This document shows, piece after piece, positions 28,759-39,117 of a stretch of DNA of 58,917 nucleotides. How positions within the stretch are numbered: the stretch's first letter is position 1; every line of letters starts with the position of its first letter. The DNA comes from Deltaproteobacteria bacterium (GTDB lineage: Bacteria > Desulfobacterota > Binatia > UTPRO1). The notes below the pieces were generated by a model that was given only the letters and a program-made list of their open reading frames with translations, ran no database searches and was not told the DNA's origin. The position numbers and the translations under genes were made by a program. The stretch lies in assembly GCA_020848745.1 (NCBI GenBank), contig JADLHM010000102.1, positions 1-58,917 on the forward strand, in the 5' to 3' direction.

Positions 28759-30078
28759 GTGAAAGTCTGTGTCATCGGAACAGGCTACGTCGGCCTGGTC
28801 GCCGGAACGTGCTTTGCGGACAGCGGCAACGACGTCATCTGCGTCGACATCGACGAAGGGAAGATCGAGGCCCTGAAGAAGGGCGAGGTGCCGATCTACG
28901 AGCCCGGCCTCGAGGAGCTGATTCGCCGCAATCTCGCCGAGCGCCGGTTGTGGTTCACCAGCGACCTGGTCGCCGCCGTGCGCGCGTCGGACATCTGCTT
29001 CATCGCGGTCGGGACGCCGGAAGCCGCCGACGGCTCCGCGGACCTGCGCGCCGTGCTCGCGGTCGCGAGCGCGATCGGCGAGGCGATGAACGGGTATCGC
29101 GTCATCGTGTGCAAGAGCACGGTGCCGGTCGGCACCGCCGACAAGGTGCACGCCGCCGTCAAGACGAAGACCGCGCACGACTTCGACGTGATCTCCAACC
29201 CCGAATTTCTGAAGGAAGGCGCGGCCATCGACGACTTCATGAAGCCCGATCGAGTCGTGATCGGCGGCGCGCGGCAGCGCGCGATCGACGTCATGAAGGA
29301 GCTCTACGCGCCGTTCGTCCGCACCGAGAACCCGATCCTGGTGATGGACAACCGCAGCGCCGAGATGACGAAGTACGCCGCCAACGCGTTTTTGGCGACG
29401 AAGATCTCCTTCGTGAACGAGATCGCCAATCTCTGCGAACGGGTCGGCGCCGACGTGCACGACGTCCGCCGCGGCATGGGATCCGATCGACGCATCGGCC
29501 ATCACTTCCTCTTCCCGGGCACCGGCTACGGCGGCTCGTGTTTCCCGAAGGACGTCCAGGCGATCATCCGGACCGCGAAGGACTCCGGCATGGAGTTCCC
29601 GCTGCTGAACGCGGTCGAGATCGTCAACGAGCGCCAGAAGCGGCTGCTCGTCGAGAAGGTGGTGAAGACGTTCGGATCCTCGCTCACCGAGCGGCGCTTC
29701 GGTGTCTGGGGGCTGGCGTTCAAGCCGCGCACCGACGACATGCGCGAGGCTCCGTCGATCGTCATCATCGAGGAGCTCCTGAAGCGCGGCGCCCGCATCG
29801 AGGCGCACGATCCCGAGGCCCTCGACGAGGCGCGCAAGGTCTTCGGCGACCGCATCAACTACCATCGTCTCAACTACGACGCGCTCAGCGGCACCGACGC
29901 GCTGCTCGTCGTAACCGACTGGGGCGAGTTCCGCCGCCCCGATTTTCCCCGCATGAAGTCGCTGATGAAGACGCCGGTCATCTTCGACGGGCGCAACCTC
30001 TACGAGCCCGAGGTGATGCGCGCACAGGGCTTCACCTACTACCCGATCGGCCGCACGGCCGTGGAAGGGACGCGATAG
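28759..30078 (+). CDS. ugd: UDP-glucose 6-dehydrogenase
   Basis: A 439-residue enzyme that oxidises UDP-glucose twice to UDP-glucuronate with NAD. The N-terminal Rossmann is VCVIGTGYVGLVAGTCFADSG. SNPEFLKEGAAIDDFMKPDR, NRSAEMTKYAANAFLATKIS and the active-site GTGYGGSCFPKDV (catalytic Cys) follow. The C-terminal domain, FGVWGLAFKPRTDDMREAPS, binds UDP. GTG start at 28759 after CGGAGGCATC. The next gene begins immediately after its stop codon. Confidence 0.96.
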   Translation: MKVCVIGTGYVGLVAGTCFADSGNDVICVDIDEGKIEALKKGEVPIYEPGLEELIRRNLAERRLWFTSDLVAAVRASDICFIAVGTPEAADGSADLRAVLAVASAIGEAMNGYRVIVCKSTVPVGTADKVHAAVKTKTAHDFDVISNPEFLKEGAAIDDFMKPDRVVIGGARQRAIDVMKELYAPFVRTENPILVMDNRSAEMTKYAANAFLATKISFVNEIANLCERVGADVHDVRRGMGSDRRIGHHFLFPGTGYGGSCFPKDVQAIIRTAKDSGMEFPLLNAVEIVNERQKRLLVEKVVKTFGSSLTERRFGVWGLAFKPRTDDMREAPSIVIIEELLKRGARIEAHDPEALDEARKVFGDRINYHRLNYDALSGTDALLVVTDWGEFRRPDFPRMKSLMKTPVIFDGRNLYEPEVMRAQGFTYYPIGRTAVEGTR

Positions 30079-31022
<944 letters not shown>

Positions 31023-31026
<4 letters not shown>

Positions 31027-31952
31027 AGATCCTGGTGACCGGCGGCGCGGGGTTCATCGCCTCGCACATCTCGGATGCGTACATCGCGGCCGGTCACGAG
31101 GTCGTCATCGTCGACGACCTCTCGTCCGGCACGCGCGCCAACCTCCCGGCGGCGGCCAAGTTCTACCACGCCGACATCCGGAGCCCGGAAGCCCGCGAGA
31201 TCATCCGCAACGAGCGACCGCAGGTCCTGTCGCTGCACGCGGCGCAGATGGACGTCCGGAAGTCGGTCGCGGATCCCGCCTTCGACGCCGCCGTGAACGT
31301 GCTCGGCATGATCAACATGCTCGAGGGCGGCCGCGAGGTCGGCGTCCGCAAGGTGCTCTTCGCGTCGTCGGGCGGCGCCACCTACGGCGAGCAGGAGACG
31401 TTCCCGGCTGCCGAGAGCCACCCGCACAACCCGCTCTCGCCCTACGGCATCACCAAGGCGACCGGCGAGCACTATCTTTTCTTCTACCACGCGGTCTACG
31501 GAGTGCCGTACGTCGCGCTCCGCTACGCCAACGTCTACGGGCCGCGCCAGGACCCGCACGGCGAGGCGGGGGTCGTCGCCATCTTCACCGAGAAGCTGCT
31601 CGCGAACCAGGCGCCGACGATCAACGGCGACGGCAAACAGACCCGCGACTACGTCTTCGTCGGCGACGTCGTGCGCGCCAATCTCGCCGCGCTCGATCGC
31701 CCCTTCGTCGGCCCGGTCAACGTCGGCACCGGCATCGAGACCGACGTCACGACCCTCTACGCGCACCTCCGCGTGCTGACCGGTAGTCCGCATCCGGCGC
31801 GGCACGGCCCGGCGAAGGCCGGCGAGCAGCGGCGGAGCGTGATCGCGATCGGGCGCGCGGCCGACGTCCTCGCCTGGAAGCCGGAGATCCCGCTCGAGGA
31901 GGGGCTGCGGCGTACCGTCGAGTTCTTCCGCGCCCGCCTCGCGGAGCGGTGA
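31023..31952 (+). CDS. NAD-dependent sugar epimerase, GalE-like (possible UDP-xylose 4-epimerase)
   Basis: A 309-residue extended [22 protein letters not shown] binds NAD, with Asp in [14 protein letters not shown] for the adenine ribose. SSGGATYGE supplies the catalytic Ser region and [13 protein letters not shown] the Tyr-x-x-x-Lys. It has the [16 protein letters not shown] stretch of GalE-type C4 epimerases. UDP-glucose 4-epimerase is the usual name. Because the GTG at 31023 overlaps the uxs stop, UDP-xylose to UDP-L-arabinose is an attractive alternative reaction. That is inference from gene order. Confidence 0.82.
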
Positions 31953-32503
31953 GCAGTGCCTGGGATGCGCGGGCGATAGGCGCAACGGACTGCCGCGCGG
32001 GGCGAGGCGGGGTCGTCTCGGCGCCCGCGGTTCCCGCTGGGCGTCCACGTGGTGGCCTGCGTTTCAGCCAAGCGTTTCGGGCCGGCCGACGAGGCGTGAA
32101 CCGGACGGGCGCTGCCGGCGACCCCGCATCGCCCCGCCCGAACCGTCGGTCCATCGGCCCGCTCGCGCTCCGCGCGTCGCTCGCAAGCTCGGCCCGCCCC
32201 TTCGTCCTGGGTTCGATCGCTACGTTCGAGCCTCAGCTCAGCGACCGATGCGCTGGCATGCGCGGACCGCTCTCGATACTGCGATGAGGTTCGCCGAGTG
32301 ACGCGCAGGCGTTTCCCCGATCTGTCGAACGGCGTGACGGCCGGGGGAGTGCGGGGCGCCGGCAGGGCCCGTCCGTGTTCGAGCTGCTTCGGCTCGCTCG
32401 CGGCGTATGCCTGAAACGCAGGACATCACGCGGACGCCCCGCGAGAACCGCGGGCCCAGAGGCGTTCCGCGCTCCCCCGGCGGCAGCGGCGGTGGTGTAA
32501 TCG
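31953..32503. other. Non-coding gap between convergent genes
   Basis: About 550 bp without a convincing gene. Open frames in it have the biased composition of chance ORFs in GC-rich DNA. The dominant structure is the long inverted repeat annotated at 32023-32455. No tRNA cloverleaf was recognised. Confidence 0.5.
32023..32455. repeat. 433-bp element with 106-bp imperfect inverted arms
   Basis: The left arm 32023-32128 is matched by the reverse complement of 32350-32455, both 106 bp long. The outermost 45 bp pair with 5 mismatches (GCCCGCGGTTC, GGCGTCC, CCTGCGTTTCAG and others). A middle stretch of 30 bp is weakly matched, about half. The inner part, 32098-32128 with 32350-32380, is nearly identical, including CGGACGGG and CTGCCGGCG, apart from one mismatch and two compensating 1-bp indels. 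The roughly 221-bp centre is GC-rich without a clear ORF. It could be a transposon relic or MITE-like element, or a very long hairpin. No target-site duplication was obvious. Confidence 0.7.
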
Positions 32504-34819
32504 TCAGGCTCGGAGCGCTTCAGGAACGGCGGATGTCGCCGGCTGCCAGGTCACGGTGAACGTCGATCCCTCGTCGACCGTGCTCTCGACCGTGATGTCG
32601 CCGGCGAGGAGGTCGACCAGGCGGCGGACGATGTGGAGACCGAGGCCGACGCCCCCGAAGGTGCGGGTCGAGGAGCCGTCGACCTGGCGGAACATCTCGA
32701 AGATCACCGGCAGGCTCGCGGGCGGAATGCCGACGCCGGTGTCGCGAACGGCGAAACGTACCCGCTCGCCGTCCCATGCGGCGCGCACGTCCACGCTGCC
32801 CTGGTGCGTGAACTTCAGGGCGTTCCCGACCAGGTTCTTCAGGATCGTCTTGATCTTCTGCTTGTCGCCCACCAGCGGGACGGCGCCGAGGTCGTTGCGC
32901 CACACGAGCGCGACGCCGGGGCCGACGAGCGGGCCAAGCTCGATGTCGAGCTGGTGCATGACGGCGTCGACGTCGACGGGATCCGCGGCCACGGCGTCGC
33001 GTCCAGCCTCGAGCCGCCCCATGTCGAGGGTGGCGTTGACGAGGTCGAGGAGCTCGATGCCCGCCCGCTGCACGCGCGCGACCGTATCCCGCTGCTCCTC
33101 GCTGAGGAGGCCGACGACGCCCTCGGCCAGCATATCGCTGTAGCCGACGATGATGTTGAGCGGCGTACGGAGCTCGTGGGACATCGTCGCCACGAACTCG
33201 GACTTGAGCCGGCTCGAGGCCTGGAGGTCGTCGATGAGGCGGGCGTTGGCGACGGCGATCGCAGTCGCGTCCGCCACCCCGGCCGCGAGCCGGCGCTGCC
33301 GGGTCGAGAACGGCCCCGTGCGCGCGCGGTAGCCATGAACCTGGACACCCATCACGGAGCCCCCGAGGCGCATCGGGACGTAGAGCGCCGCGGTCGCATC
33401 GAGCCGCCGGAGCAGGCCCGGCACGCGCGGCGCGGCGGCGACATCGGGGATCTCGACGAGGGTGCGCGCACTCGCGTCGCCGTCGAGGTCGAAGCCCTCC
33501 GCGGAGAGCGGCCCGGCGGCGAGCCCGGCTCGGACGTCGGGCCGCGTGCCCGCGGCCGCCACCAGCGTCAGCAAGTGCGTGGCGTCGTCCCACGCGAACG
33601 TCGCGCTCCAATCGCACCCGAGCGCGCCCGCCGCCACGGCCGTCACCCGCTCGAACATGTCCGGCTGACCGAGATGGGTGCTGAGCGTCCGCCCGACCTC
33701 CACCAGCGCCTCGGCGGTCTGAGCCGCCTCCTCGGCGAGACGCTCGGCGCGTTTGCGCTGGACGACGGCGCCGAGCTGGACGGCCGCTCCGGCGAGGGTG
33801 TGCATGAGCCGCGTGTCCTCCGTATGGCTCTCGCGCACGAAGAACTCGAGCACCGCGATCACCTCGCCGCCCGCGATCACCGGAATGCCAACGCCGACGG
33901 AGAGTCGGCAGCGTCGCACCGAGTCGGCGCGCGGAAAATCCTGCGGGTCGCGGAGCTCGCGCACCCACGCGGGCGCGCCGCTCGCCCACACCCGACCGGG
34001 GAGGCCCTCGCCGCGCGCGAAGCGACGGCACCGGCTGTCGGTGTGGAATGCGGCGCCGTCGGGATCGTCGGACCACCAGGCCGAGCACTCGAGCGCCGCG
34101 CCGTCCGCGCGCGGGGTCCACGCCTGCCCGATGACCCACCCCGACGCCTCGCACGTCCGCCGCAGCACCACCACGAGGGCGGAATCCGGATCCGGCGCCG
34201 CTCCGACCTCCAGGCTCACGCTCTGCAGCAGCCGGAGCTCGTGCTCGATGCGAGCGCGCTCGCGACGCGCGCGCTCGAAGGCGGCGGCCACGCTGACGGA
34301 CGCGACCATCAGGATCGAACAGGGGCCGGCCGCGTAGCCGAGCGTCTCGAGCGATCCCGTACAGAGCCAGACGGAGAGCGCGCTCGGCACGGCGGTGACG
34401 AGGACGGTCGCGAGCTGGAACCACATACCCCAGGGCATGAAGGTCGCCGAGACGAGGCACGTGACGAGCGCCGAGAGGCCGGTCCCGAACGGGTTCTGCG
34501 TGGCGACGTCCGAGAGCACCCCGGATCCGAAGATGCCGGCCAGGACCAGGATCGGAGTCGTCGCCGCCGCCCGCCGGCTCCGCGCGCGTCCGAGCGCCAG
34601 CATGCCCGCCGCGACGCACGCGGCTTGGAAGAAGGTGACCTGGACGAGCGTCCCGAGTACCGCGCGATCGAGCGAGACGTCGGTCGCCAGCAGCACGCCG
34701 AGCGCCGCCCACATCATCCAGAACGACACGCGCGCCCGCTCGGCGAGCAGCCGGGTGACGGCGGCATCCTCCGCGTGGGGCGCCGTCGGGGAAGCGCTAT
34801 TTTGCTGACGCCCTGCCAT
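32504..34819 (-). CDS. Membrane-anchored sensor histidine kinase with GAF domains (orphan)
   Basis: A 771-residue kinase. The N terminus has about five or six transmembrane helices (from [16 protein letters not shown] to residue about 165). One GAF domain covers roughly 190-340 (SWWSDDPDG-like, [20 protein letters not shown]) and a second about 360-510 ([20 protein letters not shown]). A HisKA domain follows with phospho-acceptor His548 in [16 protein letters not shown]. The HATPase_c domain has N-box NLVGNALKF near 662-670, G1 DTGVGIP near 693, and G2 [14 protein letters not shown]. No receiver domain or neighbouring response regulator is seen. ATG at 34819. Confidence 0.92.
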   Translation of the reverse strand: MAGRQQNSASPTAPHAEDAAVTRLLAERARVSFWMMWAALGVLLATDVSLDRAVLGTLVQVTFFQAACVAAGMLALGRARSRRAAATTPILVLAGIFGSGVLSDVATQNPFGTGLSALVTCLVSATFMPWGMWFQLATVLVTAVPSALSVWLCTGSLETLGYAAGPCSILMVASVSVAAAFERARRERARIEHELRLLQSVSLEVGAAPDPDSALVVVLRRTCEASGWVIGQAWTPRADGAALECSAWWSDDPDGAAFHTDSRCRRFARGEGLPGRVWASGAPAWVRELRDPQDFPRADSVRRCRLSVGVGIPVIAGGEVIAVLEFFVRESHTEDTRLMHTLAGAAVQLGAVVQRKRAERLAEEAAQTAEALVEVGRTLSTHLGQPDMFERVTAVAAGALGCDWSATFAWDDATHLLTLVAAAGTRPDVRAGLAAGPLSAEGFDLDGDASARTLVEIPDVAAAPRVPGLLRRLDATAALYVPMRLGGSVMGVQVHGYRARTGPFSTRQRRLAAGVADATAIAVANARLIDDLQASSRLKSEFVATMSHELRTPLNIIVGYSDMLAEGVVGLLSEEQRDTVARVQRAGIELLDLVNATLDMGRLEAGRDAVAADPVDVDAVMHQLDIELGPLVGPGVALVWRNDLGAVPLVGDKQKIKTILKNLVGNALKFTHQGSVDVRAAWDGERVRFAVRDTGVGIPPASLPVIFEMFRQVDGSSTRTFGGVGLGLHIVRRLVDLLAGDITVESTVDEGSTFTVTWQPATSAVPEALRA

Positions 34820-34939
34820 CCGCTTGGCGCTGCGGGTGCCGGGAATCCTTCGACTCCCGCACGCGAACCCGGGTCGCGAACGAATGAGCAACCGGCATGC
34901 CGCTCGCGCAGCGCGTCGATCCGTGCAAAATTCCGCCCG

Positions 34940-36742
34940 GTGCAGGATCCCCGTCTCATCCGCAACTTCTCGATCATCGCCCACATCGACCACGGCAAGT
35001 CGACGCTGGCCGACCGGCTCCTGGAGCACACCCACACCGTCTCCAAGCGCGAGATGGAGGCCCAGCTGCTCGACGACATGGACCTGGAGCGCGAGCGCGG
35101 CATCACGATCAAGGCCCGCGCCGTCCGGCTCATGTACGAGGCGAAGGACGGGCTCACCTACCAGCTGAACCTGATCGACACCCCCGGACACGTCGATTTC
35201 TCCTACGAGGTGTCGCGGAGTCTCGCGGCGTGCGAAGGCGCGATCCTGGTGGTCGACGCCGCCCAGGGCGTCGAGGCGCAGACCGTGGCCAACGTGTACC
35301 TGGCTCTCGACAACGATCTCGCGATCGTGCCGGTCCTCAACAAGATCGACCTGCCGGCCGCCGAGCCGGATCGCGTGCGGCGCGAGATCGAGGACGTGAT
35401 CGGACTCGACGCCTCGGACGCGGTGCTGGCGAGCGCGAAATCGGGGCAGGGAACCCAGGAGGTGCTCGAAGCGGTCGTGCGCGTCATCCCGCCGCCCAAG
35501 GGCGACCCGGCGGCGCCGCTCGAGGCGCTCCTGTTCGACAGCTGGTTCGATCCGTACCACGGGGCGGTGATGCTGGTGCGCGTGTTCGCGGGCACGGTCC
35601 GCCCGGGAACGCGCATCCGCCTCATGGCAACCGGCAAGGAAGCCGAGGTGAACCGCGTCGGCATCCTGAAGCCCGCCCTCGCAGACGTCGACGCGCTCGG
35701 GCCGGGCGAGGTCGGCGTCGTGATGGCGGGGATCAAGGAGGTCGCCGACACGCAGGTGGGCGACACGCTGACCGAGGCCGATCGCCCGGCCGCGGCGCCC
35801 CGACCGGGCTTCAAGGCGGTCCAGCCGATGGTCTTCGCCGGGCTCTATCCGGCCGAGTCGCACCAGTACGGCGCGCTCCGCGACGCGATCGAGAAGCTCA
35901 AGCTCAACGACTCCTCGCTCAGCTACGAGGCCGAGAACTCGATCGCGCTCGGCTTCGGCTTCCGCTGCGGCTTCCTCGGGCTCCTCCACATGGAGATCGT
36001 CCAGGAGCGCCTGGAGCGCGAGTTCGGCCTGACGCTCATCACGACCGCGCCGACCGTGGCCTACCACGTCCACACGACCGACGGCCGGACCCTGATCGTC
36101 GACAGCCCCGCGAAGCTGCCGCCCGAGGGCGAGATCGCGAGCATGGACGAGCCGTTCATCCTCGCCCACATCCACGTCCCGACCGAGCACCTCGGGAACG
36201 TGATCGCGCTCTGCGAGGAGAAGCGCGGCCGTCAGCGCGAGCTCCGCTTCGCCGGCGAGAAGCGCGCGCTCCTGGTCTACGAGCTGCCGCTGAACGAGAT
36301 CGTCCTCGACTTCTACGACCGCTTGAAGTCGGCGAGTCGGGGCTACGCCTCGCTCGACTACGAGCCCCTCGATTTCCGCGCGTCGAGCCTCGTGAAGCTC
36401 GACGTCCGCATCAACGGCGAGCTCGTGGACGCCCTGTCCGTGATCCTGCACAGCGAGCGCGCCTACTACCGCGGGCGCGAGCTCACCCAGAAGATGCGCG
36501 AGCTCGTGCCGCGGCAGATGTTCGAGGTGATCATCCAGGCCGCCATCGGCAGCAAGGTGATCGCCCGCGAGACCGTGAAGGCGCTCCGCAAGAACGTGAC
36601 CGCCAAGTGCTACGGCGGCGACATCACCCGCAAACGGAAGCTCCTCGAGCGCCAGAAGGAGGGCAAGCGCCGCATGAAGCAGGTCGGCCGGGTCGAAATC
36701 CCGCAGGAAGCCTTCCTCGCCGTCTTGAAGGTCGGAGAGTAG
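34940..36742 (+). CDS. lepA: Elongation factor 4 (back-translocating ribosomal GTPase)
   Basis: A 600-residue GTPase, the standard length for LepA, that acts on the ribosome. It opens [20 protein letters not shown] (P-loop), with [10 protein letters not shown] switch [13 protein letters not shown] switch [13 protein letters not shown] (NKxD), and SAKSGQG. The unique LepA C-terminal domain contains [22 protein letters not shown], the diagnostic end. GTG at 34940 was chosen because the family begins a few residues before [15 protein letters not shown]. No in-frame ATG precedes it. lepB lies 41 bp downstream. Confidence 0.97.
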   Translation: MQDPRLIRNFSIIAHIDHGKSTLADRLLEHTHTVSKREMEAQLLDDMDLERERGITIKARAVRLMYEAKDGLTYQLNLIDTPGHVDFSYEVSRSLAACEGAILVVDAAQGVEAQTVANVYLALDNDLAIVPVLNKIDLPAAEPDRVRREIEDVIGLDASDAVLASAKSGQGTQEVLEAVVRVIPPPKGDPAAPLEALLFDSWFDPYHGAVMLVRVFAGTVRPGTRIRLMATGKEAEVNRVGILKPALADVDALGPGEVGVVMAGIKEVADTQVGDTLTEADRPAAAPRPGFKAVQPMVFAGLYPAESHQYGALRDAIEKLKLNDSSLSYEAENSIALGFGFRCGFLGLLHMEIVQERLEREFGLTLITTAPTVAYHVHTTDGRTLIVDSPAKLPPEGEIASMDEPFILAHIHVPTEHLGNVIALCEEKRGRQRELRFAGEKRALLVYELPLNEIVLDFYDRLKSASRGYASLDYEPLDFRASSLVKLDVRINGELVDALSVILHSERAYYRGRELTQKMRELVPRQMFEVIIQAAIGSKVIARETVKALRKNVTAKCYGGDITRKRKLLERQKEGKRRMKQVGRVEIPQEAFLAVLKVGE

Positions 36743-36783
36743 GTGCCGCTCCCGGCTGGCGGCCTCCGCGTCGTTCCCCTATC

Positions 36784-37473
36784 ATGCCGCGCGTGACGAA
36801 GAGCCGTACCGGTGTCACCGGCGAGGCCGAGGGCGAGAACGCGCGGCCGGTGCCCCGAGCGGCGGCGAAGCCGAAGTCGACGGTCCGCGAGTACGCCGAA
36901 GCGCTCGCGGTCGCGTTCCTGCTGGCGCTCTTCATCCGTACGTTCCTGGTCCAGGCGTTCAAGATTCCCTCGGGATCGATGCTCGAAACGCTGCAGATCG
37001 GCGATCACATCCTCGTCAACAAGCTGCGCTACGGAATCCGCCTGCCGATCCTCGGGAAGCGGGTCGTGAAGTTCCAGGATCCGCGCCGCGGCGACGTGAT
37101 CGTGTTCGTCTACCCGGTCGATCCGAGCAAGGACTTCATCAAACGGGTGATCGGCCAGCCGGGCGACACGGTCGAGGTGCGCCACAAGCAGGTCTACATC
37201 AACGGCGAGAAGATCCCGGATCCCTGGGGCCAGTTCGTCGAGGGTCCGGGAGAGGGCAGCCGCCTCACGCCGCGCGACAACTTCGGCCCCGTCACGGTGC
37301 CGGACGATCAGGTCTTCGTGATGGGCGACAACCGCGACCGCAGCTACGACAGCCGCTTCTGGGGCTTCGTCCCGCTCGACGACGTCCGCGGCAAGGCGTT
37401 CGTCATCTACTGGTCGTGGGACGGCCAGGACCGGTGGGTCCGCTGGGAACGCCTGGGCGACATCATCCACTGA
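36784..37473 (+). CDS. lepB: Signal peptidase I
   Basis: A 229-residue inner-membrane serine protease that removes signal peptides from secreted proteins. A basic N-terminal tail precedes one transmembrane helix (ALAVAFLLALFIRTFLV). The catalytic Ser65 lies in KIPSGSMLETL and Lys120 in SKDFIKRVIGQPGD, the Ser-Lys dyad. GDVIVFVYPVD and MGDNRDRSYDSRFWGF are boxes C and E. The window also holds a large T2SS and many exported proteins that would be substrates. Confidence 0.97.
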   Translation: MPRVTKSRTGVTGEAEGENARPVPRAAAKPKSTVREYAEALAVAFLLALFIRTFLVQAFKIPSGSMLETLQIGDHILVNKLRYGIRLPILGKRVVKFQDPRRGDVIVFVYPVDPSKDFIKRVIGQPGDTVEVRHKQVYINGEKIPDPWGQFVEGPGEGSRLTPRDNFGPVTVPDDQVFVMGDNRDRSYDSRFWGFVPLDDVRGKAFVIYWSWDGQDRWVRWERLGDIIH

Positions 37474-37495
37474 TTCGCCGATCCGCGGCCCGCGC

Positions 37496-38992
37496 ATGTC
37501 GACGACCGAGCGAAGCGCCATGCCATGGAGGGCGTTGGCGGGGGCGCTCGTGGTGCTGGTCGGCCTGCAGCTTGCGACCCCGAACCTCGTCGGCAACGAC
37601 TCGTACTTCCACGTCAAGTACGCCGAGGTGATGCGTCACGCGGGCGTCCGCGGCTTCCCGCCGGACTTCCCGTGGCTGCCCCTCACGATCCTGGCGCCCG
37701 ATCGCTACGCCGACCACCACCTCCTGTACCACGTGCTGCTCACGCCCTTCACGCTCGGCGACCTCCGCATCGGCGGCAAGATCGCCGCGGTCGCGGGCGC
37801 GTTCGCGATGGTCGTCGCGTTCGCGTGGGCGCTGCGCCGCGCCGGCGCGCGAGCGCTCGGGCTCGCGGTGCTGGCACTCGGCGCCTCGTCGGCCGATCTC
37901 CTGTTCCGCCTCAGCATGACGCGCGTGCAGGCTCTCTCGCTCGTCTGCCTCTTCCTCGGGTTCCATTGCGCGACCACCCACCGCCACGCGGCGCTCGCCG
38001 CGCTCGCCTGCGTCTACGCGTGGCTCTACGACGGCTTCCCGCTTCTCATGGTCCCGGTCGCGGCCGTGGTCGTCGCCGAGCTCGCGACCGAGCGCCGCCT
38101 CCGGCCGGGCATCGTGGCGGCGGCCGCCGTCGGCTTCGCCGTCGGGCTCGTCGTGAACCCGTACTTCCCCGAGTATCTGACCTTCATGTGGCATCACATG
38201 GGGGACAAGCTGGTGGCGAAGGATGCGCTGCGGGTGGGCAAGGAGTGGGCCCCCTACGACCCCGCCGGCCTCTTCGCCAACGCCGGCGCCGCGATCACCT
38301 TCACGGCGTTCGGCGTCGCGGCCCTCGGCGAAGGCCGCTGGCGCGGCGAGCCCCGCGCCGTCGCCGCGGGCCTCGTCGCCGTGGCCTTCTTCGCGCTCAC
38401 GATGCGGTCGCAGCGCTTCGTCGAATACTTCGCGCCGACCGCGACCTTCTTCGCGGCGCTCGCCGGCAGCGGCGTGGTGGCCGCGTGGACACCGCCGCGT
38501 CGCCGCCTGCTGACGGCGCTGCTCGTCGCCGTCATGGCCGCGAACGTCGTCGGCATCGGCTCCATGCTCGCGCGGCGTGCGCGCAAGACGCCCTACGACC
38601 GCTTCGCGCCCGCGGCCGAGCACGTCGCCCGCGCGGCACCGCCGGGCGCCATGCTGTGTACGACCGACTGGGACGACTTCCCGTGGCTCTATTTCTACAA
38701 CGTCGAGAGCACCTACCTGATCGGCCTCGACCCGACCTACCTGCACGGCCGCTTCCGCGATGCGTACTGGGCATGGGTCGATGCCTCGCTCGGGCGGGTC
38801 GCGCGGCCGTCGGAGGTCTTCGCCGACCAGCTGCCCTGCGCCTACGTGCTGAGCGACCGGGATCACGGAGCGTTCCTCGATCTCGCGGCCACGGATCCGA
38901 AGCTCGAAGAGATCCTCGCGGACTCCGCGATGGTGCTCTATCGCGTCCGGCGCGACGGTCCGCCGCCGACGTACCCGACGACGCCGAACTGA
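37496..38992 (+). CDS. Polytopic membrane protein (GT-C-like), unknown
   Basis: A 498-residue protein with about ten transmembrane helices. After one N-terminal helix comes an acidic loop GNDSYFHVKYAEVMRH and DRYADHHLLYHVLL. An acidic D-x-Y/F-H loop after the first helix, like the STT3/AglB and ArnT catalytic loop, suggests a lipid-linked glycosyltransferase or oligosaccharyltransferase-like enzyme. A soluble C-terminal portion follows TTDWDDFPWLYFYNV. ATG at 37496, 22 bp downstream of lepB. Identity beyond GT-C-like is not supported. Confidence 0.6.
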   Translation: MSTTERSAMPWRALAGALVVLVGLQLATPNLVGNDSYFHVKYAEVMRHAGVRGFPPDFPWLPLTILAPDRYADHHLLYHVLLTPFTLGDLRIGGKIAAVAGAFAMVVAFAWALRRAGARALGLAVLALGASSADLLFRLSMTRVQALSLVCLFLGFHCATTHRHAALAALACVYAWLYDGFPLLMVPVAAVVVAELATERRLRPGIVAAAAVGFAVGLVVNPYFPEYLTFMWHHMGDKLVAKDALRVGKEWAPYDPAGLFANAGAAITFTAFGVAALGEGRWRGEPRAVAAGLVAVAFFALTMRSQRFVEYFAPTATFFAALAGSGVVAAWTPPRRRLLTALLVAVMAANVVGIGSMLARRARKTPYDRFAPAAEHVARAAPPGAMLCTTDWDDFPWLYFYNVESTYLIGLDPTYLHGRFRDAYWAWVDASLGRVARPSEVFADQLPCAYVLSDRDHGAFLDLAATDPKLEEILADSAMVLYRVRRDGPPPTYPTTPN

Positions 38993-39053
38993 ACCGTCCC
39001 TACGACGAGCTGCGTCACGCATGCCAAATACTACGCGCGGCGCCCACGGTCGA

Positions 39054-39082
39054 TTGCGTCCGGATCGGCCGTGGGCTATCGA
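39054..39082 (+). promoter_or_regulatory. Possible sigma70-like promoter of the DUF1329 gene
   Basis: TTGCGT at 39054-39059 and TATCGA at 39077-39082 are separated by 17 bp. Predicted transcription start is near 39089, with GGGGAGGA just before ATG 39118. Both boxes deviate from consensus. Confidence 0.35.
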
Positions 39083-39117
39083 CGGTCGGTCAACGAACCA
39101 CCCAAGGGGAGGATTCC

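Noticed and set aside
32190-32240. GGTTCGATC suggesting a tRNA T-loop
   Set aside because: No anticodon or acceptor arm could be formed around it.
31949-32287. 112-codon ORF in the inverted-repeat gap
   Set aside because: Starts inside the galE-like gene end, has no conserved features and covers one arm of the repeat.
34850-34890. tRNA-like fragment before lepA (TTCGACTCCC)
   Set aside because: The flanking bases do not form the T-stem and no remaining tRNA body is present.
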